In this document: positions 40,216 through 50,700 of the stretch, in pieces
Numbering within the stretch: the first letter of the stretch is position 1
Layout of the letters: every line of letters starts with the position of its first letter
Assembly: GCF_002904295.1 (NCBI RefSeq)
Contig: NZ_PPHG01000027.1
Span: 231,623 to 295,622 of the forward strand
Reading direction: 5' to 3'
Length of the DNA stretch: 64,000 bases
Source: Amycolatopsis sp. CA-128772
GTDB lineage: Bacteria > Actinomycetota > Actinomycetes > Mycobacteriales > Pseudonocardiaceae
Made by a program: the position numbers and the translations under genes
The notes under the pieces: generated by a model
Databases searched by the model: none
Told to the model about the DNA's origin: nothing
The model's input: only the letters and a program-made list of their open reading frames with translations

Positions 40216-40620
40216 GTGCTCCTTGTTCGAAGCACAGACATCCTCCCACCGCAATCCCCGCATGCAGTCGAAACTGACAGATACAGACATGGCAATCACG
40301 AGGGCGTGCGGTCACACCAGGCCGACAGAACCAGCCGGTCCGTGGTCATGTCAACGTCTCGGCCATTCGCGGATATCGTGGGCGAGCGTGTCGCTCGCCT
40401 TAACCATCGTCTGCTTGAGGCCCTTCATGGCGCGGGAAATGCGCATCGATCAGCCGGTGTCGCGAAGGTGGCGGCGGATCTCGACCATTATGGTTGGCGC
40501 GGCGAAGGACCGGAGGTCGGCGCCTCGGTCAATGTGGTAGCGGTCGACCGCGTGGATCAGGCATCGGCCGGCGCAGGGGGTGGGCACGGTCTATTGCCTA
40601 CCCCTGCGCCGGTCATCGGA
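40216..40620. other. Intergenic, no gene seen
   Basis: About 400 bp between the decayed transporter module and the protease terminator. I see no supported coding frame. Confidence 0.35.
40568..40612 (-). terminator. Hairpin terminator of the trypsin-like protease gene
   Basis: CCGGCGCAGGGG at 40568-40579 pairs perfectly with 40601-40612; the 21-base loop can form an inner TGGGCA/TGCCTA stem. It lies nine bases after the protease stop. Confidence 0.7.
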
Positions 40621-41376
40621 TCAGACGCCGGAAATTTGGCGGATCCAGTCGCGACCGGCGCTCACCGACGCGTAGTCGCACACGTTGGATCGGTCACTGG
40701 TGGAGCTGACGCCGACCTGGATGCCGTTGGCGATCATGGGGCCGCCCGAGTCGCCGCCGGCGGGGCCGCCGTCGAGGTAATTCGCCTGGATCGACGGGCC
40801 GCCGTAGGTGTCGTTGGAGTTGACACTGGAGATTCTGACGTTGGCCTTCTTCAGCCCGGGGGACTGGTGCTGCCCCTCATCGTAGGGCACGGTCGAGCCC
40901 CAGCCGTAGACCGTGACGGTGTTGCCCACCCGGGCATCGGACCTGCTGTTCGCCAGCCTCGAGTACGTGCTACCGCCGGTGGCATTGAGCTCGAGCAGCG
41001 CGAGATCGCCCCCGACGTAGAAGTAGGTCGAAGCGGCCTTGACGTGCCGGCCTCCGTTGGCCTGATTCGATCCGACGTACAGGTCGATGTCCTGCATTTT
41101 GTTGCCGTCGTTGTCGAACAGGCAATGCTTGGCGGTCAAGACCCAGCGTGAGGCGATCAGTGTGCTGGTGCAGTAGTAGGTGTAGTCGCCGGAATGCCCG
41201 TTGAATCGGGTGATATAGCCGGGGTTCTGGGCGGTGCTTCCGTCGATGATCGAGGGCTGGTTGCCTGTGGGCGCAGGCGACGCTTGCGCGGGTGCGCCCG
41301 CGAGTGCAGTCAACGCTGCGCTGGCGATGGCCACCAGAATGGCGGCTCGGACAAACCGTCCACGGTATTTTTGCAT
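40621..41376 (-). CDS. Secreted trypsin-like serine protease (S1)
   Basis: Length 251 aa. ATG at 41376 follows AAGGAG. Signal peptide ends at AQAS; IIDG is the activation site motif (usual IVGG). Triad: His84 (LTAKHC), Asp124 (GGDLALLEL), Ser210 (GGDSGGP). Asp in the S1-pocket position cannot be assigned confidently. Length and layout match exported actinomycete trypsins. A hairpin terminator follows. It is divergent from an HTH gene, with a relatively AT-rich region between them. Confidence 0.92.
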   Translation of the reverse strand: MQKYRGRFVRAAILVAIASAALTALAGAPAQASPAPTGNQPSIIDGSTAQNPGYITRFNGHSGDYTYYCTSTLIASRWVLTAKHCLFDNDGNKMQDIDLYVGSNQANGGRHVKAASTYFYVGGDLALLELNATGGSTYSRLANSRSDARVGNTVTVYGWGSTVPYDEGQHQSPGLKKANVRISSVNSNDTYGGPSIQANYLDGGPAGGDSGGPMIANGIQVGVSSTSDRSNVCDYASVSAGRDWIRQISGV

Positions 41377-41589
41377 GATTGCTCCTTGAATGACTCTGGG
41401 CAAAAGGCCGCAGGCCCGGGTCAACTCATCCGGTGGGGGACTGGAGAAAGATAAGATGCGTGCCCGGCGACGTGATCCACTAAAAGTACGGTCTCCTTCA
41501 ACAGGAAAAAGTCAATACCAAAGTAGGTGTCATCGTTCAACGCGGCATGGTATAAACTCGCCCACGAGGTAAACGATTCCGTTACGCGA

Positions 41590-42531
41590 ATGTGGGAACC
41601 AGTGAAGTTTCATTCACGAAGTCTCGATCTCCGTGACCGGCTGACTGACGCCCTTGCTCATGGCCCTTTCAGTCAGGCGCTGACTATGGCCATCGACCTC
41701 AGCGGCCTTGGTCTGGCCCGCGTGAAGGACCGCCTGGACACCGCGGGAGCCTCTGTCAGCGTCACCACGCTGAGCTACTGGCGCTCCGGGCGCGCCGTTC
41801 CCACTCGCCGCGAGTCCCGCCGTGCGGTCGAACTCCTCGAGACCGTTCTCGGCTTGCCCGCTCGATCACTAACCGATCTGCTGGACCGCAGCGATGCTCG
41901 TCGGGTCGACCTGCCGGGCCGGGTCCTCGGCCAGGAACGCCTTTGGGGTACCCGTAGCCGGGTAGCCCCCTTCCTGGCTACCCTGGGTGACCAGAACATA
42001 TCCCTGCCCGTCCTCGATCTGCGTGAGTCGTTAGAGGTGGACGCCGACCGCTTCCAGCGACGTCACCGTATCCGCGAGGTCGTGCGCGCCACTGCCGACC
42101 TGGTCTGCACGAAACTGATCACAACAATGGGCACGCCGGGTCGGCCTCCTAAACTGATCGGTACCCGCTACTGTGAGCCGGGTCGAGTAGAGACGCTGCC
42201 AGAAGAGGGTTTCAGGATTATCGAACTGGCCCTCCCTCGGCCGTTGAGCCGAGGAGAGACGGCGATCCTGGAGTACGAACTCGAATACGACGACGAGCGG
42301 CCGAACATGTCTTGCAATCGCCTATTTCGTCATGCGGTCCACACGCATTTACTCGAAATCACTTTCGCGCCGGAAGCCCAGCCGTTGGCCTGTCGCTCAT
42401 ACCGGCTCGCGGTGGTGAATGCCCCAGAAATCGACGTGACACCGCTTACCCACGCCCCCGGGGCCCCGTTTCACGTGTACTCGACCGAAGTATCCGCGGG
42501 CGTCCGCGGTGTCGGCTGGGAATGGCCCTAA
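41590..42531 (+). CDS. HTH-domain protein with a large unknown C-terminal domain
   Basis: Length 313 aa from ATG 41590; the frame is open from GTG 41527 and neither start has a good Shine-Dalgarno. An HTH-like region (LARVKDRLDTAGASVSVTTL, SYWRSGRAVPTRRESRRAVE) resembles actinomycete XRE-type proteins that select W-x-S-G-R. The remaining 200 residues form an unrecognised beta-rich domain (ETAILEYELEYDDERPNM, LEITFAPEAQPLACRSYRLA). The 5' region is AT-richer than its surroundings. Confidence 0.6.
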   Translation: MWEPVKFHSRSLDLRDRLTDALAHGPFSQALTMAIDLSGLGLARVKDRLDTAGASVSVTTLSYWRSGRAVPTRRESRRAVELLETVLGLPARSLTDLLDRSDARRVDLPGRVLGQERLWGTRSRVAPFLATLGDQNISLPVLDLRESLEVDADRFQRRHRIREVVRATADLVCTKLITTMGTPGRPPKLIGTRYCEPGRVETLPEEGFRIIELALPRPLSRGETAILEYELEYDDERPNMSCNRLFRHAVHTHLLEITFAPEAQPLACRSYRLAVVNAPEIDVTPLTHAPGAPFHVYSTEVSAGVRGVGWEWP

Positions 42532-42619
42532 CCGGAAATTGCGCACTCGACGATGTTCCCGGCAAGCCGGTCGAAACAGTCCGTAAAATGGCCAGCATGG
42601 TCTATAGACTCGCTACGCC

Positions 42620-43130
42620 GAACCGAAATGTGCCATGCCGAGCCCAGCGACGATCTACAAGCTGCTCGACCAGGTTTTGGCCCGCGCAGGCCTGGCCACT
42701 GCAGACGGTGAGCCATTGCACTACCGGCCGCACGACTTCCGACCCATGTTCGCCACCGAGGCCGTGACCGGCAGATTGCCCGTCCACATAGTCGCTCGGC
42801 TGGTTGGGACGAACCTCGGCACTACGCAGGCACGCGTGGCGATTTCGATGAAAAGCTGGTCCGGTCCTACCGGGCGTTCCTGGATTAACGTCGAGCCGTT
42901 CGCTCCAAAGCTGAATATCGGGAGCCTACCGAGGAGGAGTGGCGGGAGTTCCAGCAGGGAGCCGAGTTCCAGTCCGCGTTCCACTGGCGCCTGCTCGACC
43001 AAGGCATCGGGATTCGCACGGGGTGCAGTTGCGTCCCGTACAGCGCACAGTAAAGTGCCGATTGGGGCACGTTCCGTCACATCGGCGGGACCTGGAGTAG
43101 GGGGATGGATGCGTGGCTTTGTGATGCCGT
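42620..43130 (+). pseudogene. Tyrosine recombinase, C-terminal relic
   Basis: ATIYKLLDQVLARAGLATAD, LHYRPHDFRPMFATEAVTG retain the H-x-x-R box, but the second His box (LLGH) reads LVGTN. After a shift, LVRSYRAFLD, a stop, and AEYREPTEEEWREFQQG continue in other frames. The N-terminal half and probably the catalytic Tyr context are lost. Confidence 0.65.
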
Positions 43131-43131
43131 C

Positions 43132-43539
43132 ATGACTGCACCCAGGCGCGATGTGCAATTGATGCAGCAGCAGGCGGGCGAGCTGGACGCGCGGCTGGCC
43201 GTTGCCCGGCACGCCGCCGGCTCGGGGGACCGGATGGTCACCGCCGTGGTCACGGGCCAAGGGAAGCTGCTCGGCCTGCGGATCGAGGACCGTGCGCTGC
43301 ATGGCGCGCATGGTCAACGGCTCGGTCTGAGCATCGTCGAAGCCGTCCACGCTGCTCGCGCTGCTGCCAACGCCACAGCGCTTCCGCAGCTGAACGCCCT
43401 CTTCGGCGAACCACCGCCACCGATCACTCCGGCCGCATTCTGCAAGTGGGCGTCCGCTCGGTGTGCGGCTTCGTTGCTTATGCGAGCCCAGATGGAAGCG
43501 TCATCAGCGCCGGTGGCGCTTCGGTGTTGGAACCGGTGA
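43132..43539 (+). CDS. YbaB/EbfC-family protein
   Basis: Length 135 aa. A helical N-terminus (RRDVQLMQQQAGELDARLAV) and the beta segment DRMVTAVVTGQGKLLGLRIE followed by AIVEAV-type helix (GLSIVEAVHAARAAANATAL) match actinomycete YbaB-like DNA-binding proteins that often accompany type VII secretion genes. ATG 43105 with GGGGG upstream is an alternative start. The last 45 residues are not typical and may reflect a frameshift. Confidence 0.6.
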   Translation: MTAPRRDVQLMQQQAGELDARLAVARHAAGSGDRMVTAVVTGQGKLLGLRIEDRALHGAHGQRLGLSIVEAVHAARAAANATALPQLNALFGEPPPPITPAAFCKWASARCAASLLMRAQMEASSAPVALRCWNR

Positions 43540-43559
43540 CCTATGACCGGCTGAGGTCG

Positions 43560-44010
43560 ATGAGTTGGTCGACCGCATGGTGCTGGAGTCGACCGACGCG
43601 GAGATCGGCTTGGTCGCCGAAGTTGCTCGTCGTGGTGAGGGCAGCTGGGCAATAGGTGATCGGTGTCGAGGCAGTGGGTTGGTCGCGGCCGCGCAGGGAG
43701 TAGGGGGCGATGGTGGTCCTGGCCGGGTTGTTTGGGACCAGTCGATGAACACCCGGCCGGTGCGCTGGTTCTTCGCCATGACCGCGGTGACCGACTCGGG
43801 TGTTTCGCGGGCCAAGCTGCTGTGCCAGCCTCTTGGCGTAGGCCGACGGCGCCGCCGGATCGTCGATGTCGATGCCGCTGTACAGCTGCATTCCCTTGGC
43901 ACCGGAAGTTTTCGCGTAGGCGGTGAGCCCGTCTGCGACGAGGACGTCGCGGAGCCGCTCGGCAACTCGGCAGCAGTCCATGATCGAGGTCCCCGGCCCT
44001 TCACCGGACT
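43560..44010 (-). pseudogene. LigD polymerase-domain relic
   Basis: VAERLRDVLVADGLTAYAKT, SGAKGMQLYSGIDIDD, then LARETPESVTAVMAKNQRTG and RVFIDWSQ in a second frame, then NNPARTTIAPYSLRGRDQPT back in the first. This is the primase/polymerase domain of the NHEJ ligase LigD. Two shifts and missing ends make it inactive. The active enzyme works with Ku in double-strand break repair. Confidence 0.75.
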
Positions 44011-44135
44011 AGCCATCGAGGTGCCAGTTCCCAGCTTGGGCGGCCGTGCCGCACGAGCGGTCATCCTCGCTCGTTGCCGCCCTCCCAGCTCGGCGGCCTG
44101 ATCTGTGTCGAACGCGCAACACGCGGCATGAGCGG

Positions 44136-44552
44136 ATGTTCGCCATCTTGTTGGGCGGCTGTGGGCGGCCGATCGTTACTGTGGGCGGTGTGGAGCGCCG
44201 TATCGACCTCAGCAACCTCGATCTGGATCGGGCGGCTGCGATGGTGGCCGCTCGGTGCGCCGGCTGGCGTGAGCGCGGTTTTGTGACGGCTGAGCTGACC
44301 TGGATGGACAACGACGCCTCGTGGCCGGCACCGCTTCTGCAGGACCGCGGCCAGGCGGGTCGGCCGAAGTCGTTGGGCGTGCGGGTGCACGGAGACGCGG
44401 GGGAGGCGGAGTTCGTCCTGTACGCCGGTGGCTGGGCGGACGTGCTCGTCCTGCATCCGGGCATCGACGAGCTGGCCAGCGAGTATGTCGAGTTGAACGA
44501 TGTCGAGGAGTTCGGGTCGGTGTTAGACCGTATCGTCGGGCTTCTTGTTTGA
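44136..44552 (+). CDS. Hypothetical acidic protein, unrecognised
   Basis: Length 138 aa from ATG 44136; GTG 44190 (VERRIDLSNLDLDRAAAMV) is an attractive later start with GGGCGGT upstream. The sequence (GEAEFVLYAGGWADVLVLHP, YVELNDVEEFGSVLDRIV) resembles small acidic immunity-type proteins, but no toxin is adjacent, so this is only a suggestion. Confidence 0.5.
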   Translation: MFAILLGGCGRPIVTVGGVERRIDLSNLDLDRAAAMVAARCAGWRERGFVTAELTWMDNDASWPAPLLQDRGQAGRPKSLGVRVHGDAGEAEFVLYAGGWADVLVLHPGIDELASEYVELNDVEEFGSVLDRIVGLLV

Positions 44553-44715
44553 ACCGTCTGAGCGCGAGTTCGGTCATCGGAAGCCACGAGGTTCGCGGGA
44601 CAAACGCTACGGCGGCTTCTTGAGGGTTCACTCCAGCAGTTCCGCACCCGATCTACCACTGGCCGAGCCTTCGTGCACCCATTCCGGCGAGAGGGCAATG
44701 TGAGATGGTCGTAAG

Positions 44716-45492
44716 GTGACGAGGAGTGCTGGGGAGTTCGACAGCTGGTACGAGGATCGGACCGGGTCGCCGGTTGCTGATGAGCTCGTGCAGCGGACGC
44801 TGGGGCTTCCATCGGATCTGCAGTCCACGAGCCTGCTGGGCGGAGCCGGGCTCGATGAGGTTGTGACGGCGCTCGATCTGCGGGCTGAGCGAGTTCTGGT
44901 CGATTTGGCGTGCGGGCGCGGCGGGTACGGTCTGGAGATCGCGCGACGCAGCGGTTGCCGGGTGGTCGGGATAGACTTTTCTGAGGTCGCGATCAAACAG
45001 GCCCGGCGCCGGACCGAGGAGTTGCGGCTGGCGGATCGGGCTGACTTCCAGGTCGGTGAGCTGATCGCCACGAAGTTGAGCGCGGCGTCGGTCGACGCGG
45101 TCCTCGTCGTCGACTCCCTCCAGTTCGCCGATCCGCTGCCAGACGCATTGCAGGAGTGTCGTCGAATCGTTCGCCCCGGCGGACGGGTGGTTCTCACGTG
45201 CTGGGAACCCGTCGACGCGGACGACGAGCGGCTGTCGCCGCGACTGCGGCAGATGGATCTGGGCCGGCAGTTGCCTCGCGCCGGGTTCGTGGATGTCGAG
45301 GTCAACGACAAATCGGCCTGGCGTCTGGCCGAGCACGCGCTGTGGCGAGAAGTCCTCACCCTCGAGGCGGGCGACGACCCGGCACTGCGGTCGATGCAGG
45401 AAGAGGCACAACGAATGCTGGCGATCTTCGACGGGTTGCGCCGGGTACTGGCTACAGCACGCGCACCCCGCACAGCCTCGTCGCCACCGTAG
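44716..45492 (+). CDS. Class I SAM-dependent methyltransferase
   Basis: Length 258 aa from GTG 44716. Motif I (VLVDLACGRGGYGLEIAR), the acidic end of strand 2 (VVGIDFSEVAI), VDAVLVVDSLQFAD and LQECRRIVRPGGRVVLTCWE follow the order of the Methyltransf_11 family. The substrate is unknown. The C-terminal 100 residues are helical (AEHALWREVLTLEAGDDPAL). No clear operon partner. Confidence 0.82.
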   Translation: MTRSAGEFDSWYEDRTGSPVADELVQRTLGLPSDLQSTSLLGGAGLDEVVTALDLRAERVLVDLACGRGGYGLEIARRSGCRVVGIDFSEVAIKQARRRTEELRLADRADFQVGELIATKLSAASVDAVLVVDSLQFADPLPDALQECRRIVRPGGRVVLTCWEPVDADDERLSPRLRQMDLGRQLPRAGFVDVEVNDKSAWRLAEHALWREVLTLEAGDDPALRSMQEEAQRMLAIFDGLRRVLATARAPRTASSPP

Positions 45493-45715
45493 TCAGCCGT
45501 ATCCGCTCGTCGGCATTTCCGGACGTTCGAGTGCAGTCGCCGTGATCGTCCGCGGCGGATCCGCCGGCGGAATTTCAGTCGAGGTGTGGTCGCCCCGGTG
45601 CGGCGGTGGTCTCGCCCTCGGTTCCGATGCGGTGCAGGACCGTTCCGGTGGCGACGTCCAGGATCTCTATCAGGTGGGCCGAGCGCTGCGCCGGGGGCGA
45701 AACGTCTCACAATAT

Positions 45716-45731
45716 TAGAACACGTGTTCGA
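45716..45731 (+). promoter_or_regulatory. LexA (SOS) box upstream of imuA
   Basis: TAGAACACGTGTTCGA matches the actinobacterial SOS consensus TCGAAC-N4-GTTCGA at all but one fixed position. It lies 72 bp before the GTG of the ImuA-like gene. The site is in an AT-rich dip (CAATATTAG). DNA-damage induction of the gene is therefore likely. Confidence 0.75.
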
Positions 45732-45803
45732 TAAGTTCGGGTTTGCTCGCGGCTTCGCCTCGTGGGCGTCTCTGGTGCGTGTTCGTGGTGCTGGAGGTGC
45801 GTG

Positions 45804-46508
45804 GTGGCGGTGCCGGAAGCGGTGGCTGGGCTCGCGGCGACACCCGGTGTCCGCACGGCCGCGCAACTCGGCGAGCCAACTCCGGATGCCCCGCCGTCTG
45901 CCGGCTCCCTACCGGTGTCGCCGGCGCTCGCCGGGCTGATGTCGGGTGGCTTGCGGCGCGGCAGCGCGGTGACCGTCCGCGGCTCGACCGCACTGGTCTT
46001 GGCACTGCTGGCCGAAGCCACACGGGGCGGATCGTGGGCGGCAATCACCGGCATGCCCGCGGTAGGGGTGGCCGCGGCTGCGGAGCTGGGCGTCGAGCTG
46101 GAGCGGCTTGCTCTTGTGCCGGATTCCGGGGCCGAGCTGGTCGCGGTCGTGTCGGCGTTGATCGACGGGTTCGACCTGGTGGTGCTCGGGCCGGCCGTGG
46201 CGCACGGGATCCAGCCGCCGCTCGCGCGGCGGCTGGCCGGACGGGTCCGCAACCGGGGCGCGGTCCTGCTCACCACCGGCCCGTGGCCCGGCGCCGACCT
46301 CGAGCTCAGTGTCTCGAGACGCCGGTGGCGCGGCCTCGCCGACGATGGCTTCGGCCACCTGAAGGCTCGTGAGGTCGTCGCGACCAGCCGTGGTCGAGGC
46401 GCGGCAGTTCGCCCGCGCACCGCCGCGCTGCAACTTCCCGGGCCCGGCGGCATGGTTGCTGCTGCAGAAGCGTCGGCTGGCCGCGGGCTGACCGAGGTCG
46501 CCGGATGA
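45804..46508 (+). CDS. imuA: ImuA-like SOS mutagenesis protein
   Basis: Length 234 aa. GTG 45804 is set by GGAGG six bases upstream. The protein is RecA-fold-like but lacks a canonical Walker A (GLRRGSAVTVRGSTALVLAL), as in actinobacterial ImuA. The C-terminus (SRRRWRGLADDGFGHLKARE, RTAALQLPGPGG) is characteristic. ImuA normally works with ImuB and DnaE2 in translesion synthesis; neither gene follows here. The next ORF is a Cys-rich protein. Confidence 0.75.
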   Translation: MAVPEAVAGLAATPGVRTAAQLGEPTPDAPPSAGSLPVSPALAGLMSGGLRRGSAVTVRGSTALVLALLAEATRGGSWAAITGMPAVGVAAAAELGVELERLALVPDSGAELVAVVSALIDGFDLVVLGPAVAHGIQPPLARRLAGRVRNRGAVLLTTGPWPGADLELSVSRRRWRGLADDGFGHLKAREVVATSRGRGAAVRPRTAALQLPGPGGMVAAAEASAGRGLTEVAG

Positions 46509-46563
46509 TTCGCCGGCCACGGCAGCTACACGCGAAGGGGCTGCAAACGTCACGAGGCGATCG

Positions 46564-47154
46564 ATGACCGATCAGTCCGCCGAAGCTGTCCGGTCAAGTG
46601 TGCGCGGCGAGTTCGGTGTCCTGGTCCCGGTCCGGCCGGCGATTGGCAAGCCCGTCGTTCGCTTGCGTGGCCACCGGCTCGATCTCAACCTCTACGACGA
46701 GCTCGCGCCTTACAATCATCGCTATCGGCTGCATGGCACGCTCTGCGAGGTCTGTCGCGGCCACGAAGCCTGCGAACCCGCGGCTCGATGCCTCGCCGAA
46801 TGGGTCCACCTCGACGCTACGGCCCAGCACGCACCCGCCGCGGCGCCGACTGGCGGGCTCGTCCTCGTCGCCCGCCCACCGGTTGCGGGAACGTTGGCCG
46901 GTCGGGTCGAACTCCTTCTCGACGGTAGGGAGGTTGGCGCGGTGACTGCTAGCCCGTGCACGGTCCGGGTCGCCGAAGCCACCCGACTCGCGCTGTACTA
47001 CGGGCTTCACATCACCGTGCAGCGGTGCGTCGACCTCGTCGCTGTCGCCGAACAAGGGCGCCATCGCCACCGACGAACGCGCCGGGTTTCGGGCTATCGA
47101 CGGACGCAACTTCGGCTACTGGCTCGGCCCGGCCTGTGTGAACTGAGGCAATGA
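46564..47154 (+). CDS. Hypothetical protein with a four-Cys cluster
   Basis: Length 196 aa. A possible metal site reads CEVCRGHEACEPAARC (Cys spacing 2, 5 and 6). The rest (GEFGVLVPVRPAIGKPVVRL, RHRRTRRVSGYRR) is basic at the end. It lies 55 bp after imuA on the same strand and may be co-expressed from the same SOS box. No family is recognised. Confidence 0.55.
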   Translation: MTDQSAEAVRSSVRGEFGVLVPVRPAIGKPVVRLRGHRLDLNLYDELAPYNHRYRLHGTLCEVCRGHEACEPAARCLAEWVHLDATAQHAPAAAPTGGLVLVARPPVAGTLAGRVELLLDGREVGAVTASPCTVRVAEATRLALYYGLHITVQRCVDLVAVAEQGRHRHRRTRRVSGYRRTQLRLLARPGLCELRQ

Positions 47155-47744
47155 TGGACGCCTGTGCTGGGCCTTCAGTGGCCCGTCCGCAGTGCAGCTC
47201 ATCGATCCAGCCCAATACTCAGCAGCCGATGAGTTGACGCGCGCCGACGTGTGGCTGAGGCAGTGACATGGCTTGCTATAGCGGCTCCGAGTGCGGACGG
47301 CACAGCTGGAGGCCGGGGAGCCGCATGTTCGATCGGTCGAGCGGCCGAGTGTGACCTGCCGGACCGAAGGCCGGCTGATCGGTGGAGATATGAACTGAGC
47401 GCACGATGTTCGGTGTGCGGGACGGCGCCCTCTAGAGCAATCGGGGTGAATTGTTCACCCTATCGTGCAGCGAAGGCTTACTCCTGATGTGGCCATGGGG
47501 GCTACAACCTCAGTGAACGCCGCTAATGGGCGACACCTCATCGATTTTTAGATCAACTTGTCGTCGACTTCTCGTCGTACGGAACAACCGCTCAGCGCAG
47601 CGGTCCTTGTTTGTCTGGACTGCATCGCGTCTACTCGGGCAGCCTGCAACTCAATAGTCCTGCTAGGGCGGTGCTTCGTGCTTCGTGCGTCGTGCTCGCC
47701 GGTCGTGACGTTTGGAACGGACCCTGGCAACTGAAGGCGAGAAG
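47155..47744. other. Intergenic with a short palindrome
   Basis: No gene seen in about 590 bp. GGGTGAA-TTG-TTCACCC at 47444-47460 is a perfect 7-bp inverted repeat and a candidate operator. Near 47670 short GTGCTTCGTGC-type repeats occur. It should hold the promoter of the large NTPase gene. Confidence 0.4.
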
Positions 47745-50700
47745 GTGAAACGAAGCGACCGCGGGCAGGCAGTCGGGCCGTCCTTATATGCTCCGGCGGG
47801 CATGCCGCTGATGAACTGCACGCCATCTCAGCTTGAGATCCGTTCAGTCATCGGCATGGGGCGAGCAAACTCGACGACCCAGACCGAGTTGACGGCGTAC
47901 TTCCGTCGCCCACATGACGAGGAGATCCAGCGGCGGATCTCGTCGATCGCCGGCGGCTGCAGCGGCGTGGTGGCACTAGTCGGCGGACCGAAGTCGGGGA
48001 TGAAGCGGGCCTTGTGGGAGGCGATTCGGTCGAACAAGGCGGGCATGCTCGCGCCATTATTGGACGGATGGTGGATCTGGCCCGGGACCAGCCCCAGTAA
48101 GCCGGAATCTCTGTTGGAGCAAATCCGTTATCTGCCGGCGCGTACGGTGTTGTGGTTGCCCAACGCGGCGCGTTATCTGCTCGATCACGGCCCAGAGATG
48201 GGGGAGCGGGTCGCTAGTTCGTTGCGTGACCTGGTCTATGACGTCCAGCGCGGACCGATGATGGTGTTGTTGACCATGAGTCCAGGTGATATGCACAGGT
48301 TGACCGCTTCGCCATCACCAGAACAGACAGCACTCAGTGTGCATGCACGTCAGCTGCTTGCTGGTGGAATGCTTAGCGCCCCAGATCGCTTCACCGACGC
48401 CGAAGTCCTGACGGCACGACAGTCGGAAGACCCGCGGATCGTAGAAGCCGCGGAGCGCTGCAGTGAGGGTTACCTCATTCAGTATCTGGTTGAAGCACCG
48501 GACTTCCAAGCCCGGTTCTCGATGGCCAGTCCGGCTGCCAGGGCGATCATGCAGTGCATTATCGACGCTCGGATCATCGGTCACGATGGATGGATGAGGG
48601 CGCAGCTGGTGCAGGCTGGCGCCGCGGGGTACCTGCCGGAGTGGGAGCGGGCCCGGTTGAGCGAGAGCTGGTTCGAAGAGGCAATCGACCAGCTGACAGC
48701 TCGTGGAGTCGGCGACACTGGGATGCTGCTGGTGCGCCCCGGCGATGACGCTGACCAGAGTGCCGCGGACCGAATGTTTCGCCTCAACGATTACCTTGAG
48801 TGTCAGTTTGTGACTGACGTAGGAAGGCAGGCGCTTCCAGCGCCGCATCTGTGGCCTGCACTGTATTCATGTGCTGCACCGAGCAGTTTGATTCCATTGG
48901 GAAGGGAGTGCCGTCGCCGGGGCCTCATCCGCGAAGCGACGGGATTCTTCACCCTTGTACGCAACGGTGCGACGGCGGCCGCGCGTCACGAACTGGCCGA
49001 CATGATGCGCAGTTGCGGCCGTTTCGATGAGGCTCTTGAACTGTATCGACGGCCGGCTCGCCATCAGGTCGCAGCAGCTGTGCTCGCCGGCGGCCAGATT
49101 CTGCTGGAGGCGGGAAGGCCTGAGGCGGCGGCGGAGTGGCTTGGCCAGAGCAAGGGTGCGGCGGATGCGGAGTCGTTGAAGTTGGAGGCCATCGCTTATG
49201 TGGAGGCCGGACAGCGGCTGAAGGCGATTGAAGTCTATCGACGCCTCGTCAAGCGAGGCGATGTCAATGCCGCTGTCGTCGCCGCTGAGATGATCGCCGA
49301 GGAATCCGGGTATGCAAAAGGCGTGAGCTTCCTCAGCGTGCAGAGGTCGGCGACGGGGTTGAATACGCTGCCGGGAGTCGCCGACCTTCTTGTAGAAAAC
49401 GTCGGTAAGGTACAGGCGGTGCAGTGGTTGCGGGAACACGCACGATCCGGTGACGCCGATGCCTATCTGGTCGGGGCGGATCTGCTGCTGGATCTCGGCG
49501 AGATCGAGGAGGCGTTAACTTGGTGTGACAGCGCGGTCGAGCTGGGGGTCGCGGGGGCACGTATCTACGCTGCCAGAATGTATGCCCTTGCTGGTCTCAG
49601 CGATACGGCGCTGGTTCATGCCCGAGAGGCTGCCAGCAACGGTGAATGTCAGGCGCTTATCGAAGTCGCCAAGGTTCACGTGGAGCGCGGACTGCGCCGG
49701 CGGGCGATGGACTGCTACGCCGTCGCCGCATCACACGGACACGACGAATCGTGGGTTTCGGCCGCCGAGCAAGCCGCATCCTTGGCCGATATGTGCACTG
49801 CTGCCGACTTCTATCGTCGGGCGCGCGGTGCTGCGACGCCGGCCGCGGCAGCGCAGATCGCGATCGCACTATGTCGTCCCGGCGTGGTTGAGACGGTTCA
49901 CGAGGCGCTGCGGTGGTACTTCGGCGTTGTCGACGTGGCCAGCCCGGATGCGGTGCTGCCGGTTGCGGAGTTCCTGCGCGGTGATGCCGCGGCGGTCGTG
50001 CTCGAGGCGTATACGGCTTGCCGCGGTGCCGACGTGGGTACGGCGATGAAGTGGCTCGCCGAGGGCCTTGCTTTGGCTGCGAAAGAGGCTGCGGCGGCGA
50101 ACGCGTCGTTGCAGGAAGCCGCTAACACTTCCAAGTTCGTCGGGGATAAACCTCTAGGTGTGGGTAGTGCGGTGTACTGGTTCGAGCAGGCGGCTTGCAA
50201 CGGATATCCGGCTGCCCGGGTGCGAGCTGCAGAGTTGCTGCTGGAGTTCGATCGCACTACCGAAGCGCTGGTGCTGCTGCAGGAGGTCCAATCGACGGGG
50301 TTGCTGCGCAGGACCGATCCGCGGCTCCTCGTGGCGTTGATCAGGGAGAAGCATTTCGACGAGGCGCTCGCGATGATTGAGTTTGAGCTGGATCTGGGGC
50401 AAACCGCGCTGGTTGATGACGTCGTGCCGGCTCTGTTGCGAGTCGGCCGGACCAAGGATGCGATGAGGTTGCTGTCGCGTGCGGTTGATGTCGGGAATGT
50501 GTCGGCCCGAGTTATTCTGGCGGACCGGTATGTTCGGCAAAATCGGTCTGACAAGGCACTGGATCACTACCTTGTTGCCTACTGTCGCGGGCGTGACGAC
50601 GTCTGGGGCAAGGTCGAGCGGATCCTGAAAGCCAACGGGGACGGCACCACGCTCGTTGAGCTGTGTATGTACGGTGTAACGGTCGAGGGCAAGCCGAGTT

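Noticed and set aside
45540..45715. Minus-strand frame HLIEILDVATGTVLHRIGTEG as a gene
   Set aside because: About 40 codons, no start, no recognisable family; probably a remnant.
47444..47460. GGGTGAA-TTG-TTCACCC palindrome as an operator
   Set aside because: Not close enough to any confident start, and no second site; left as a candidate in the gap entry only.
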